A stretch of 64,000 nt of DNA from Branchinecta lynchi (Eukaryota > Arthropoda > Branchiopoda > Anostraca > Branchinectidae), in the NCBI GenBank assembly GCA_023053575.1, contig JAKZAP010000056.1, forward strand, positions 61,909 to 125,908, read 5' to 3'. The stretch's first letter is position 1. Every line of letters begins with the position of its first letter. A program made the translations under genes and the position numbers. Positions 46,557 through 60,600 of the stretch are shown piece by piece. Under the pieces are notes generated by a model, which was given only the letters and a program-made list of their open reading frames with translations, was not told where the DNA came from and did not search any database.

Positions 46557-49500
46557 CTTGTGGGAAAACCAACCTTGTGGGGAAACAAACCTTTCGGGAA
46601 AACCAACCTTGTGGGAAAACAAACCTTGGGGGAAAACGAACCTTGTGGGAAAACAAACCTTGTGGGGAAAAAAACCTAGTGGGAAAACAAACCTTGTGAG
46701 AAAACAATCCTTGTGGGAAAACAAACCTTGTGGGGAAACAAACCTTGCGGGAAAACCAACCTTGTGGGGAAACAAACCTTTCGGGAAAACCAACCTTGTG
46801 GGAAAACCAGCCTTGTGGGGAAAGAAACCTTTCGGGAAAACCAACCTTGTGGGAAAACAAACCTTTCGGGAAAACCAACCTTGTGGGAAAACAAACCTTG
46901 TGGGAAAACAAACCTTGCGGGAAAACCAACCTTGTGGGAAAACAAACCTTGTGGGAAAACAAACCTTGTGGGAAAACAAACCTTGTGGGAAAACAAACCT
47001 TGTGGGAAAACAAACCTTATGGGAAAACAAACCATGTGGGGAAACAAACCTTGTGGGAAAACCAACCTTGCGGGAAAGCGAACCTTTTGGGAAAACCAAC
47101 ACAGTGGGAAAAGAAACCTTGTGGGAAAACCAACCTTGCGGGAAAACCAACCTTGGGTGAAAACAAAGCTTGTGGGAAAACAAACCTTGTGGGAAAACCA
47201 ACCTAGTGGGAAAAACAACCTAGTGGGAAAACAAACCTTGTGAGAAAACAAACCTTGTGGGAAAACCAACTTTATGGGGAAAGCAACCCTGCGGGAAAAC
47301 CAACCTTGTGGGAAAACCAACCTTGTGGGAAAGCGAACCTTTTGGGAAAAACCAACACAGTGGGAAAACAAACCTTGTGGGAAAACCAACCTTGCGGGAA
47401 AGCGAACCTTTTGGGAAAACCAACACAGTGGGAAACAAACCTTGCGGGAAAACCAACCTTGCGGGAAAACCAACCTTGGGGGAAAACAAAGCTTGTGAGA
47501 AAACAAACCTTTTGGGAAAACAAACCTTGTGGGAAAACAAACCTTGTGGGAAAACAATCCTTGTGAGAAAACAAACCTTGTGGGAAAACCAACCTTATGG
47601 GGAAAGAAACCTTGTGGGGAAACAAACCTTTCGGTAAAACCAACCTTGTGGGAAAACAAACCTTGTGGGAAAACAAACCTTGTGGGAAAACAAACCTTGT
47701 GGGAAAACAAACCTTATGGGAAAACAAACCTTGTGGGGAAACAAACCTTGTGGGAAAACCAACAACAACCTATTGGGAAAACAAACCTTGTGAGAAAACA
47801 AACCTTGTGGGAAAACCAACCTTATGGGGAAAGCAACCCTGCGTGAAAACCAACCTTGTGGGAAAACCAACCTTGTGGGAAAGCGAACCTTTTGGGAAAA
47901 CCAACACAGTGGGAAAACAAACCTTGTGGGAAAACCAACCTTGCGGGAAAACCAACCTTGGGGGAAAACAAACCTTGTGGGAAAACAAACCTTGTGGGGA
48001 AACAAACCTAGTGGGAAAACAATCCTTGTGGGAAAACAAACCTTGTGGGGAAACAAACCTTGCGGGAAAACTAACCTTGTGGGAAAACAAACCCTGCGGG
48101 AAAACAAACCTTGTGGGAAAACCAACCTTGTGGGGAAACAAACCTTTCGGGAAAACCAACCTTGTGGGAAAACAAACCTTGTGGGAAAACAAACCTTGTG
48201 GGAAAACAAACCTTGTGGGAAAACAAACCTTGTGAGAAAACAAACCTTGTGGGGAAACAAACCTAGTGGGAAAACAAACCTTGTGAGAAAACAAACCTTG
48301 TGGGAAAACCAACCTTATGGGAAGACAAACCTAGTGGGAAAACAAACCTTGTGGGGAAACAAACCTTTCGGGAAAACCAACCTTGTGGGAAAACAAACCT
48401 TGTGGGAAAACCAACCTTGCGGGAAAGCGAACCTTTTGGGAAAACCAACACAGTGGGAAAACAAACCTTGTGAGAAAACAAACCTTGTGGGGAAACAAAC
48501 CTAGTGGGAAAACTATCCTTGTGGGAAAACAAACCTTGTGGGGAAACAAACCTTGCGGGAAAACTAACCTTGTGGGAAAACAAACCCTGCGGGAAAACAA
48601 ACCTTGTGGGAAAACCAACCTTGTGGGGAAACAAACCTTTCGGGAAAACCAACCTTGTGGGAAAACAAACCTTGTGGGAAAACAAACCTTGTGGGAAAAC
48701 AAACCTTGAGGGAAAACAAACCTTGTGAGAAAACAAACCTTGTGGGGAAACAAACCTAGTGGGAAAACAAACCTTGTGAGAAAACAAACCTTGTGGGAAA
48801 ACCAACCTTATGGGAAAACAAACCTAGTGGGAAAACAAACCTTGTGGGGAAACAAACCTTTCGGGAAAACCAACCTTGTGGGAAAACAAACCTTGTGGGA
48901 AAACCAACCTTGTGGGAAAGCGAACCTTTTGGGAAAACCAACACAGTGGGAAAACAAACCTTGTGGGAAAACCAACCTTGCGGGAAAACCAACCTTGGGG
49001 GAAAACAAACCTTGTGGGAAAACAAACCTTGTGGGAAAACAAACCTAGTGGGAAAACAATCCTTGTGGGAAAACCAACCTTGCGGGAAAGCGAACCTTTT
49101 GGGAAAACCAACACAGTGGGAAAATAAACCTTGTGAGAAAACAATCCTTGTGGGAAAACAAACCTTGTGGGGAAACAAACCTTGTGGGGAAACAAACCTT
49201 GTGGGAAAACTAACCTTGTGGGAAAATAAACCTTGCGGGAAAACTAACCTTGTGGGAAAACCAACCGCTTGGGGAAACAAACCTTTCGGGAAAACCAACC
49301 TTGTGGGAAAACAAACCTTGTGGGAAAACAAACCTTGTGGGAAAACAAACCTTATGGGGAAAGCAACCCTGCGGAAAACCAACCTTATGGGAAAACCAAC
49401 CTTGTGGGAAAGCGAACCTTTTGGGAAAACCAACACAGTGGGAAAACAAACCTTGTGGGAAAACCAACCTTGCGGGAAAACCAACCTTGTGGGAAAACAA

Positions 49501-51613
49501 ACCTTGTGGGAAAACAAACCTTGTGGGGAAACAAACCTTTCGGGAAAACCAACCTTGTGGGAAAACAAACCTTGTGGGGAAACAAACCTTTCGGGAAAAC
49601 CAACCTTGTGGGAAAACAAACCTTGGGGGAAAACAAACCTTGTGGGAAAACAAACCTTGTGGGGAAAAAAACCTAGTGGGAAAACAAACCTTGTGAGAAA
49701 ACAATCCTTGTGGGAAAACAAACCTTGTGGGGAAACAAACCTTGCGGGAAAACCAACCTTGTGGGGAAACAAACCTTTCGGGAAAACCAACCTTGTGGGA
49801 AAACCAGCCTTGTGGGGAAAGAAACCTTTCGGGAAAACCAACCTTGTGGGAAAACAAACCTTTCGGGAAAACCAACCTTGTGGGAAAACAAACCTTGTGG
49901 GAAAACAAACCTTGCGGGAAAACCAACCTTGTGGGAAAACAAACCTTGTGGGAAAACAAACCTTGTGGGAAAACAAACCTTGTGGGAAAACAAACCTTGT
50001 GGGAAAACAAACCTTATGTGAAAACAAACCTTGTGGGGAAACAAACCTTGTGGGAAAACCAACCTTGCGGGAAAGCGAACCTTTTGGGACAATCAACACA
50101 GTGGGAAAACAAACCTTGTGGGAAAACCAACCTTGCGGGAAAACCAACCTTGGGCGAAAACAAAGCTTGTGGGAAAACAAACCTTGTGGGAAAACCAACC
50201 TAGTGGGAAAAACAACCTAGTGGGAAAACAAACCTTGTGAGAAAACAAACCTTGTGGGAAAACAAACCTTATGGGGAAAGCAACCCTGCGGGAAAACCAA
50301 CCTTGTGGGAAAACCAACCTTGTGGGAAAGCGAACCTTTTGGGAAAAACCAACACAGTGGGAAAACAAACCTTGTGGGAAAACCAACCTTGCGGGAAAGC
50401 GAACCTTTTGGGAAAACCAACACAGTGGGAAAACAAACCTTGCGGGAAAACCAACCTTGCGGGAAAACCAACCTTGGGGGAAAACAAAGCTTGTGAGAAA
50501 ACAAACCTTTTGGGAAAACAAACTTTGTGGGAAAACAAACCTTGTGGGAAAACAAACCTTGTGAGAAAACAAACCTTGTGGGAAAACCAACCTTATGGGG
50601 AAAGAAACCTTGTGGGGAAACAAACCTTTCGGGAAAACCAACCTTGTGGGAAAACAAACCTTGTGGGAAAAAAAACCTTGTGGGAAAACAAACCTTGTGG
50701 GAAAACAAACCTTATGGGAAAACAAACCTTGTGGGGAAACAAACCTTGTGGGAAAACCAGCAACAACCTATTGGGAAAACAAACCTTGTGAGAAAACAAA
50801 CCTTGTGGGATAACCAACCTTATGGGGAAAGCAACCCTGCGGGAAAACCAACCTTGTGGGAAAACCAACCTTGTGGGAAAGCGAACCTTTTGGGAAAACC
50901 AACACAGTGGGAAAACAAACCTTGTGGGAAAACCAACCTTGCGGGAAAACCAACCTTGGGGGAAAACAAACCTTGTGGGAAAACAAACCTTGTGGGGAAA
51001 CAAACCTAGTGGGAAAACAATCCTTGTGGGAAAACAAACCTTGTGGGGAAACAAACCTTGCGGGAAAACTAACCTTGTGGGAAAACAAACCCTGCGGGAA
51101 AACAAACCTTGTGGGAAAACCAACCTTGTGGGGAAACAAACCTTTCGGGAAAACCAACCTTGTGGGAAAACAAACCTTGTGGGAAAACAAACCTTGTGGG
51201 AAAACAAACCTTGTGGGAAAACAAACCTTATGAGAAAACAAACCTTGTGGGGAAAAAAACCTAGTGGGAAAACAAACCTTGTGAGAAAACAAACCTTGTG
51301 GGAAAACCAACCTTATGGGAAGACAAACCTAGTGGGAAAACAAACCTTGTGGGGAAACAAACCTTTCGGGAAAACCAACCTTGTGGGAAAACAAACCTTG
51401 TGGGAAAACCAACCTTGCGGGAAAGCGAACCTTTTGGGAAAACCAACACAGTGGGAAAACAAACCTTGTGAGAAAACAAACCTTGTGGGGAAACAAACCT
51501 AGTGGGAAAACTATCCTTGTGGGAAAACAAACCTTGTGGGGAAACAAACCTTTCGGGAAAACTAACCTTGTGGGAAAACAAACCCTGCGGGAAAACAAAC
51601 CTTGTGGGAAAAC

Positions 51614-51633
51614 CCTGCAATCCTTGTTGGACC
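51614..51633 (+). other. Non-monomeric patch in the array
   Basis: ctgcaatccttgttggaccc interrupts otherwise regular monomers between gggaaaacc and ccaaccttgcggg. It may be a strongly diverged caatccttgtggg monomer with clustered changes, or a rearrangement junction. Confidence 0.6.
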
Positions 51634-54600
51634 CCCAACCTTGCGGGAAAGCGAACCTTTTGGGAAAACCAACACAGTGGGAAAACAAACCTTGTGAGAA
51701 AACAATCCTTGTGGGAAAACAAACCTTGTGGGGAAACAAACCTTGTGGGGAAACAAACCTTGTGGGGAAACAAACCTTGTGGGAAAACTAACCTTGTGGG
51801 AAAACAAACCTTGCGGGAAAACTAACCTTGTGGGAAAACAAACCCTGCGGGAAAACCAACCTTGTGGGAAAACCAACCGCTTGGGGAAACAAACCTTTCG
51901 GGAAAACCAACCTTGTGGGAAAACAAACCTTGTGGGAAAACAAACCTTGTGGGAAAACAAACCTTATGGGGAAAGCAACCCTGCGGGAAAACCAACCTTG
52001 TGGGAAAACCAACCTTGTGGGAAAGCGAACCTTTTGGGAAAACCAACACAGTGGGAAAACAAACCTTGTGGGAAAACCAACCTTGCGGGAAAACCAACCT
52101 TGTGGGAAAACAAAGCTTGTGGGAAAACAAACCTTGTGGGAAAACAAACCTTGTGGGAAAACAAACCTTATTGGAAACAAACCTTGTGGGGAAACAAACC
52201 TTGTGGGAAAACCAACCTTGCGGGAAAGCGAACCTTTTGGGAAAACCAACACAGTGGGAAAACAAACCTTGCGGGAAAACCAACCTTGCGGGAAAACCAA
52301 CCTTGGGTGAAAACAAAGCTTGTGGGAAAACAAACCTTGTGGGAAAACCAACCTAGTGGGAAAAACAACCTAGTGGGAAAACAAACCTTGTGAGAAAACA
52401 AACCTTGTGGGAAAACCAACCTTATGGGGAAAGCAGCCCTGCGGGAAAACCAACCTTGTGGGAAAACCAACCTTGTGGGAAAGCGAACCTTTTGGGAAAA
52501 ACCAACACAGTGGGAAAACAAACCTTGTTGGAAAACCAACCTTGCGGGAAAGCGAACCTTTTGGGAAAACCAACACAGTGGGAAAACAAACCTTGTGGGA
52601 AAACCAACCTTGCGGGAAAACCAACCTTGGGGGAAAACAAAGCTTGTGGGAAAACAAACCTTTTGGGAAAACAAACCTTGTGGGAAAACAAACCTTGTGG
52701 GAAAACAAACCTTGTGAGAAAACAAACCTTGTGGGAAAACCAACCTTATGGGGAAAGAAACCTTGTGGGGAAACAAACCTTTCGGGAAAACCAACCTTGT
52801 GGTAAAACAAACTTTGTGGGAAAACAAACCTTGTGGGAAAACAAACCTTGTGGGAAAACAAACCTTGTGGGAAAAGAAACCTTATGGGAAACCTTGTGGG
52901 GAAACAAACCTTGTGGGGAAACAAACCTTGTGGGAAAACCAACCTTGTGGGAAAACAAACCTTGTGGGAAAACAAACCTTGTGGGAAAACAAACCTTGTG
53001 GGAAAACCAACCTTGCGAGAAAGCGAACCTTTTGGGAAAACCAACACAGTGGGAAAACAAACCTTGTGAGAAAAGAATCCTTGTGGGAAAACAAACCTTG
53101 TGGGGAAACAAACCTTGTGGGGAAACAAACCTTGTGGGAAAACCAACCTTGTGGGAAAACAAACCTTGTGGGAAAACAAATCTTGTGGGAAAACAAACCT
53201 TGTGGGAAAACCAACCTTGCGAGAAAGCGAACCTTTTGGGAAAACCAACACAGTGGGAAAACAAACCTTGTGGGAAAACAAACCTTTTGGGGAAACAAAC
53301 CCAGTGGGAAAACAATCCTTGTGGGAAAACAAACCTTGTGGGGAAACAAACCTTGCGGGAAAACTAACCTTGTGGGAAAACAAACCCTGCGGGAAAACAA
53401 ACCTTGTGGGAAAACCAACCTTGTGGGGAAACAAACCTTTCGGGAAAACCAACCTTGTGGGAAAACAAACCTTGTGGGAAAACAAACCTTGTGGGAAAAC
53501 AAACCTTGTGGGAAAACAAACCTTGTGAGAAAACAAACCTTGTGGGGAAACAAACCTAGTGGGAAAACAAACCTTGTGAGAAAACAAACCTTGTGGGAAA
53601 ACCAACCTTATGGGAAGACAAACCTAGTGGGAAAACAAACCTTGTGGGGAAACAAACCTTTCGGGAAAACCAACCTTGTGGGAAAACAAACCTTGTGGGA
53701 AAACAAACCTTGTGGGAAAACAAACCTTGAGGGAAAACAAACCTTGTGAGAAAACAAACCTTGTGGGGAAACAAACCTAGTGGGAAAACAAACCTTGTGA
53801 GAAAACAAACCTTGTGGGAAAACCAACCTTATGGGAAAACAAACCTAGTGGGAAAACAAACCTTGCGGGAAAGCGAACCTTTTGGGAAAACCAACACAGT
53901 AGGAAAACAAACCTTGTGGGAAAACCAACCTTGCGGGAAAACCAACCTTGGGTGAAAACAAAGCTTGTGGGAAAACAAACCTTGTGGGGAAACAAACCTT
54001 TCGGGAAAACCAACCTTGTGGGAAAACAAACCTTGTGGGAAAACAAACCTTGTGAGAAAACAATCCTTGTGGGAAAACAAACCTTCTGGGGAAACAAACC
54101 TTGTGGGAAAACCAACCTTGCGGGAAAGCGAACCTTTTGGGAAAACCAACACAGTAGGAAAACAAACCTTGTGGGAAAACCAACCTTGCGGGAAAACCAA
54201 CCTTGGGTGAAAACAAAGCTTGTGGGAAAACAAACCTTGTGGGGAAACAAACCTTTCGGGAAAACCAACCTTGTGGGAAAACAAACCTTGTGGGAAAACA
54301 AACCTTGTGAGAAAACAATCCTTGTGGGAAAACAAACCTTGTGGGGAAACAAACCTTTCGGGAAAACCAACCTTGTGGGAAAACCAACCTTGTGGGGAAA
54401 CAAACCTTTCAGGAAAACCAACCTTGTGGGAAAACAAACCTTGGGGGAAAACAAACCTTGTGGGAAAACAAACCTTGTGGGGAAACAAACCTAGTGGGAA
54501 AACAAACCTTGTGAGAAAACAATCCTTGTGGGAAAACAAACCATGTGGGGAAACAAACCTTGCGGGAAAACCAACCTTGTGGGGAAACAAACCTTTCGGG

Positions 54601-57600
54601 AAAACCAACCTTGTGGGAAAACCAACCTTGTGGGGAAACAAACCTTTCGGCAAAACCAACCTTGTGGGAAAACAAACCTTTCGGGAAAACCAACCTTGTG
54701 GGAAAACAAACCTTGTGGGAAAACAAACCTTGTGGGAAAACGAACCCTGCGGGAAAACCAACCTTGTGGAAAAACCCACCTTGTGGGGAAACAAACCTTT
54801 CGGGAAAACTAACCTTGTGGGAAAACAAACCCTGCGGGAAAACCAACCTTGTGGGAAAACAAACCCTGCGGGAAAACCAACCTTGTGGGAAAACCAACCT
54901 TGCGGGAAAGCGAATCTTTTGGGAAAACCAACACAGTGGGAAAACAAACCTTGCGGGAAAACTAACCTTGTGGGAAAACAAACCCTGCGGGAAAACAAAC
55001 CTTGTGGGAAAACCAACCTTGTGGGGAAACAAACCTTTCGGGAAAACCAACCTTGTGGGAAAACAAACCTTGTGGGAAAACAAACCTTGTGGGAAAACAA
55101 ACCTTGTGGGAAAACAAACCTTGTGAGAAAACAAACCTTGTGGGGAAACAAACCTAGTGGGAAAACAAACCTTGTGAGAAAACAAACCTTGTGGGAAAAC
55201 CAACCTTATGGGAAGACAAACCTAGTGGGAAAACAAACCTTGTGGGGAAACAAACCTTTCGGGAAAACCAACCTTGTGGGAAAACAAACCTTGTGGGAAA
55301 ACCAACCTTGTGGGAAAGCGAACCTTTTGGGAAAACCAACACAGTGGGAAAACAAACCTTGTGGGAAAACCAACCTTGCGGGAAAACCAACCTTGTGGGA
55401 AAACAAACCTTGTGGGGAAACAAACCTAGTGGGAAAACAATCCTTGTGGGAAAACCAACCTTGCGAGAAAGAGAACCTTTTGGGAAAACCAAAACAGTGG
55501 GAAAACAAACCTTGTGAGAAAACAATCCTTGTGGGAAAACAAACCTTGTGGGGAAACAAACCTTGTGGGGAAACAAACCTTGTGGGAAAACCAACCTTGT
55601 GGGAAAACAAACCTTGTGGGAAAACAAACCTTGTGGGAAAACAAACCTTATGGGGAAAGCAACCTTGCGGGGAAACAAACCTTGTGGGAAAACAAACCTT
55701 GTGGGAAAACAAACCTTGTGGGAAAACAAACCTTGTGGGAAAACAAACCTTATGGGAAAACAAACCTTCTGGGGAAACAAACCTTGTGGGAAAACAAACC
55801 TTGTGAGAAAACAATCCTTGTGGGAAAAAAAACCTTCTGGGGAAACAAACCTTGTGGGAAAACCAACCTTGCGGGAAAGCGAACCTTTTGGGAAAACCAA
55901 CACAGTAGGAAAACAAACCTTGTGGGAAAACCAACCTTGCGGGAAAACCAACCTTGGGTGAAAACAAAGCTTGTGGGAAAACAAACCTTGTGTGGAAACA
56001 AACCTTTCGGGAAAACCAACCTTGTGGGAAAACAAACCTTGTGGGAAAACAAACCTTGTGAGAAAACAATCCTTGTGGGAAAACAAACCTTGTGGGGAAA
56101 CAAACCTTTCGGGAAAACCAACCTTGTGGGAAAACCAACCTTGTGGGGAAACAAACCTTTCAGGAAAACCAACCTTGTGGGAAAACAAACCTTGGGGGAA
56201 AACAAACCTTGTGGGAAAACAAACCTTGTGGGGAAACAAACCTAGTGGGAAAACAAACCTTGTGAGAAAACAATCCTTGTGGGAAAACAAACCATGTGGG
56301 GAAACAAACCTTGCGGGAAAACCAACCTTGTGGGGAAACAAACCTTTCGGGAAAACCAACCTTGTGGGAAAACCAACCTTGTGGGGAAACAAACCTTTCG
56401 GGAAAACCAACCTTGTGGGAAAACAAACCTTTCGGGAAAACCAACCTTGTGGGAAAACAAACCTTGTGGGAAAACAAACCTTGTGGGAAAACAAACCCTG
56501 CGGGAAAACCAACCTTGTGGGAAAACCCACCTTGTGGGGAAACAAACCTTTCGGGAAAACTAACCTTGTGGGAAAACAAACCCTGCGGGAAAACCAACCT
56601 TGTGGGAAAACAAACCCTGCGGGAAAACCAACCTTGTGGGAAAACCAACCTTGCGGGAAAGCGAACCTTTTGGGAAAACCAACACAGTGGGAAAACAAAC
56701 CTTGTGAGAAAACAATCCTTGTGGGAAAACAAACCTTGTGGGGAAACAAACCTTGTGGGGAAACAAACCTTGTGGGAAAACTAACCTTGTGGGAAAACAA
56801 ACCTTGCGGGAAAACTAACCTTGTGGGAAAACAAACCCTGCGGGAAAACCAACTTTGTGGGAAAACCAACCTTGTGGGGAAACAAACCTTTCGGGAAAAC
56901 CAACCTTGTGGGAAAACAAACCTTGTGGGAAAACAAACCTTGTGGGAAAACAAACCTTATGGGGAAAGCAACCCTGCGGGAAAACCAACCTTGTGGGAAA
57001 ACCAACCTTGTGGGAAAGCGAACCTTTTGGGAAAACCAACACAGTGGGAAAACAAACCTTGTGGGAAAACAAACCTTATGGGGAAAGCAACCTTGCGGGG
57101 AAACCAACCTTGTGGGAAAACAAACCTTGTGGGAAAACAAACCTTGTGGGAAAACAAACCTTGTGGGAAAACAAACCTTATGGGAAAACAAACCTTCTGG
57201 GGAAACAAACCTTGTGGGAAAACCAACCTTGCGGGAAAGCGAACCTTTTGGGAAAAAAAACACAGTAGGAAAACAAACCTTGTGGGAAAACCAACCTTGC
57301 GGGAAAACCAACCTTGGGTGAAAACAAAGCTTGTGGGAAAACAAACCTTGTGGGGAAACAAACCTTTCGGGAAAACCAACCTTGTGGGAAAACAAACCTT
57401 GTGGGAAAACAAAACTTGTGAGAAAACAATCCTTGTGGGAAAACAAACCTTGTGGGAAAACCAACCTTGTGGGGAAACAAACCTTTCGGGAAAACCAACC
57501 TTGTGGGAAAACCAACCTTGTGGGGAAACAAACCTTTCGGGAAAACCAACCTTGTGGGAAAACAAACCTTGGGGGAAAACAAACCTTGTGGGAAAACAAA

Positions 57601-60600
57601 CCTTGTGGGGAAACAAACCTAGTGGGAAAACAAACCTTGTGAGAAAACAATCCTTGTGGGAAAACAAACCTTGTGGGGAAACAAACCTTTCGGGAAAACC
57701 AACCTTGTGGGGAAACAATCCTTTCGGGAAAACCAACCTTGTGGGAAAACCAGCCTTGTGGGGAAAGAAACCTTTCGGGAAAACCAACCTTGTGGGGAAA
57801 CAAACCTTTCGGGAAAACCAACCTTGTGGGAAAACAAACCTTGTGGGAAAACAAACCTTGTGGGAAAACAAACCCTGCGGGAAAACCAACCTTGTGGGAA
57901 AACCCACCTTGTGGGGAAACAAACCTTTCGGGAAAACTAACCTTGTGGGAAAACAAACCCTGCGGGAAAACCAACCTTGTGGGAAAACAAACCCTGCGGG
58001 AAAACCAACCTTGTGGGAAAACCAACCTTGCGGGAAAGCGAACCTTTTGGGAAAACCAACACAGTGGGAAAACAAACCTTGTGAGAAAACAATCCTTGTG
58101 GGAAAACAAACCTTGTGGGGAAACAAACCTTGTGGGGAAACAAACCTTGTGGGAAAACTAACCTTGTGGGAAAACAAACCTTGCGGGAAAACTAACCTTG
58201 TGGGAAAACAAACCCTGCGGGAAAACCAACTTTGTGGGAAAACCAACCTTGTGGGGAAACAAACCTTTCGGGAAAACCAACCTTGTGGGAAAACAAACCT
58301 TGTGGGAAAACAAACCTTGTGGGAAAACAAACCTTATGGGGAAAGCAACCCTGCGGGAAAACCAACCTTGTGGGAAAACCGACCTTGTGGGAAAGCGAAC
58401 CTTGTGGGAAAACCAACCTTATGGGGAAAGCAACCCTGCGGGAAAACCAACCTTGTGGGAAAACCAACCTTGTGGGAAAGTGAACCTTTTGGGAAAACCA
58501 ACACAGTGGGAAAACAAACCTTGTGGGAAAACCAACCTTGCGGGAAAACTAACCTTGGGGGAAAACAAACCTTGTGGGAAAACAAACCTTGTGGGGAAAC
58601 AAACCCAGTGGGAAAACAATCCTTGTGGGAAAACAAACCTTGTGGGGAAACAAACCTTGCGGGAAAACTAACCTTGTGGGAAAACAAACCCTGCGGGAAA
58701 ACAAACCTTGTGGGAAAACCAACCTTGTGGGGAAACAAACCTTTCGGGAAAACCAACCTTGTGGGAAAACAAACCTTGTGGGAAAACAAACCTTGTGGGA
58801 AAACAAACCTTGTGGGAAAACAAACCTTGTGAGAAAACAAACCTTGTGGGGAAACAAACCTAGTGGGAAAACAAACCTTGTGAGAAAACAAACCTTGTGG
58901 GAAAACCAACCTTATGGGAAGACAAACCTAGTGGGAAAACAAACCTTGTGGGGAAACAAACCTTTCGGGAAAACCAACCTTGTGGGGAAACAAACCTAGT
59001 GGGAAAACAATCCTTGTGGGAAAACCAACCTTGCGAGAAAGCGAACCTTTTGGGAAAACCAACACAGTGGGAAAACAAACCTTGTGAGAAAACAATCCTT
59101 GTGGGAAAACAAACCTTGTGGGGAAACAAACCTTGTGGGGAAACAAACCTTGTGGGAAAACCAACCTTGTGGGAAAACAAACCTTGTGGGAAAACAAACC
59201 TTGTGGGAAAACAAACCTTGTGGGAAAACCAACCTTGCGAGAAAGCGAACCTTTTGGGAAAACCAACACAGTGGGAAAACAAACCTTGTGAGAAAACAAT
59301 CCTTGTGGGAAAACAAACCTTGTGGGGAAACAAACCTTGTGGGGAAACAAACCTTGTGGGAAAACCAACCTTGTGGGAAAACAAACCTTGTGGGAAAACA
59401 AATCTTGTGGGAAAACAAACCTTGTGGGAAAACCAACCTTGCGAGAAAGCGAACCTTTTGGGAAAACCAACACAGTGGGAAAACAAACCTTGTGGGAAAA
59501 CAAACCTTTTGGGGAAACAAACCCAGTGGGAAAACAATCCTTGTGGGAAAACAAACCTTGTGGGGAAACAAACCTTGCGGGAAAACTAACCTTGTGGGAA
59601 AACAAACCCTGCGGGAAAACAAACCTTGTGGGAAAACCAACCTTGTGGGGAAACAAACCTTTCGGGAAAACCAACCTTGTGGGAAAACAAACCTTGTGGG
59701 AAAACAAACCTTGTGGGAAAACAAACCTTGTGGGAAAACAAACCTTGTGAGAAAACAAACCTTGTGGGGAAACAAACCTAGTGGGAAAACAAACCTTGTG
59801 AGAAAACAAACCTTGTGGGAAAACCAACCTTATGGGAAGACAAACCTAGTGGGAAAACAAACCTTGTGGGGAAACAAACCTTTCGGGAAAACCAACCTTG
59901 TGGGGAAACAAACCTAGTGGGAAAACAATCCTTGTGGGAAAACCAACCTTGCGAGAAAGCGAACCTTTTGGGAAAACCAACACAGTGGGAAAACAAACCT
60001 TGTGAGAAAACAATCCTTGTGGGAAAACAAACCTTGTGGGGAAACAAACCTTGTGGGGAAACAAACCTTGTGGGAAAACCGACCTTGTGGGAAAACAAAC
60101 CTTGTGGGAAAACAAACCTTGTGGGAAAACAAACCTTATGGGGAAAGCAACCTTGCGGGGAAACAAACCTTGTGGGAAAACAAACCTTGTGGGAAAACAA
60201 ACCTTGTGGGAAAACAAACCTTGTGGGAAAACAAACCTTATGGGAAAACAAACCTTCTGAGGAAACAAACCTTGTGGGAAAACCAACCTTGCGGGAAAGC
60301 GAACATTTTGGGAAAACCAACACAGTAGGAAAACAAACCTTGTGGGAAAACCAACCTTGCGGGAAAACCAACCTTGGGTGAAAACAAAGCTTGTGGGAAA
60401 ACAAACCTTGTGGGGAAACAAACCTTTCGGGAAAACCAACCTTGTGGGAAAACAAACCTTGTGGGAAAACAAACCTTGTGAGAAAACAATCCTTGTGGGA
60501 AAACAAACCTTCTGGGGAAACAAACCTTGTGGGAAAACCAACCTTGCGGGAAAGCGAACCTTTTGGGAAAACCAACACAGTAGGAAAACAAACCTTGTGG

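Noticed and set aside
55971..58832. 953-codon plus-strand open frame (and many others, such as 886 codons on the minus strand at 25846-28506) encoding 17-residue repeats
   Set aside because: Made only of satellite monomers with no stop in any frame; overlapping frames on both strands give equivalent peptides and there is no unique sequence or gene structure.
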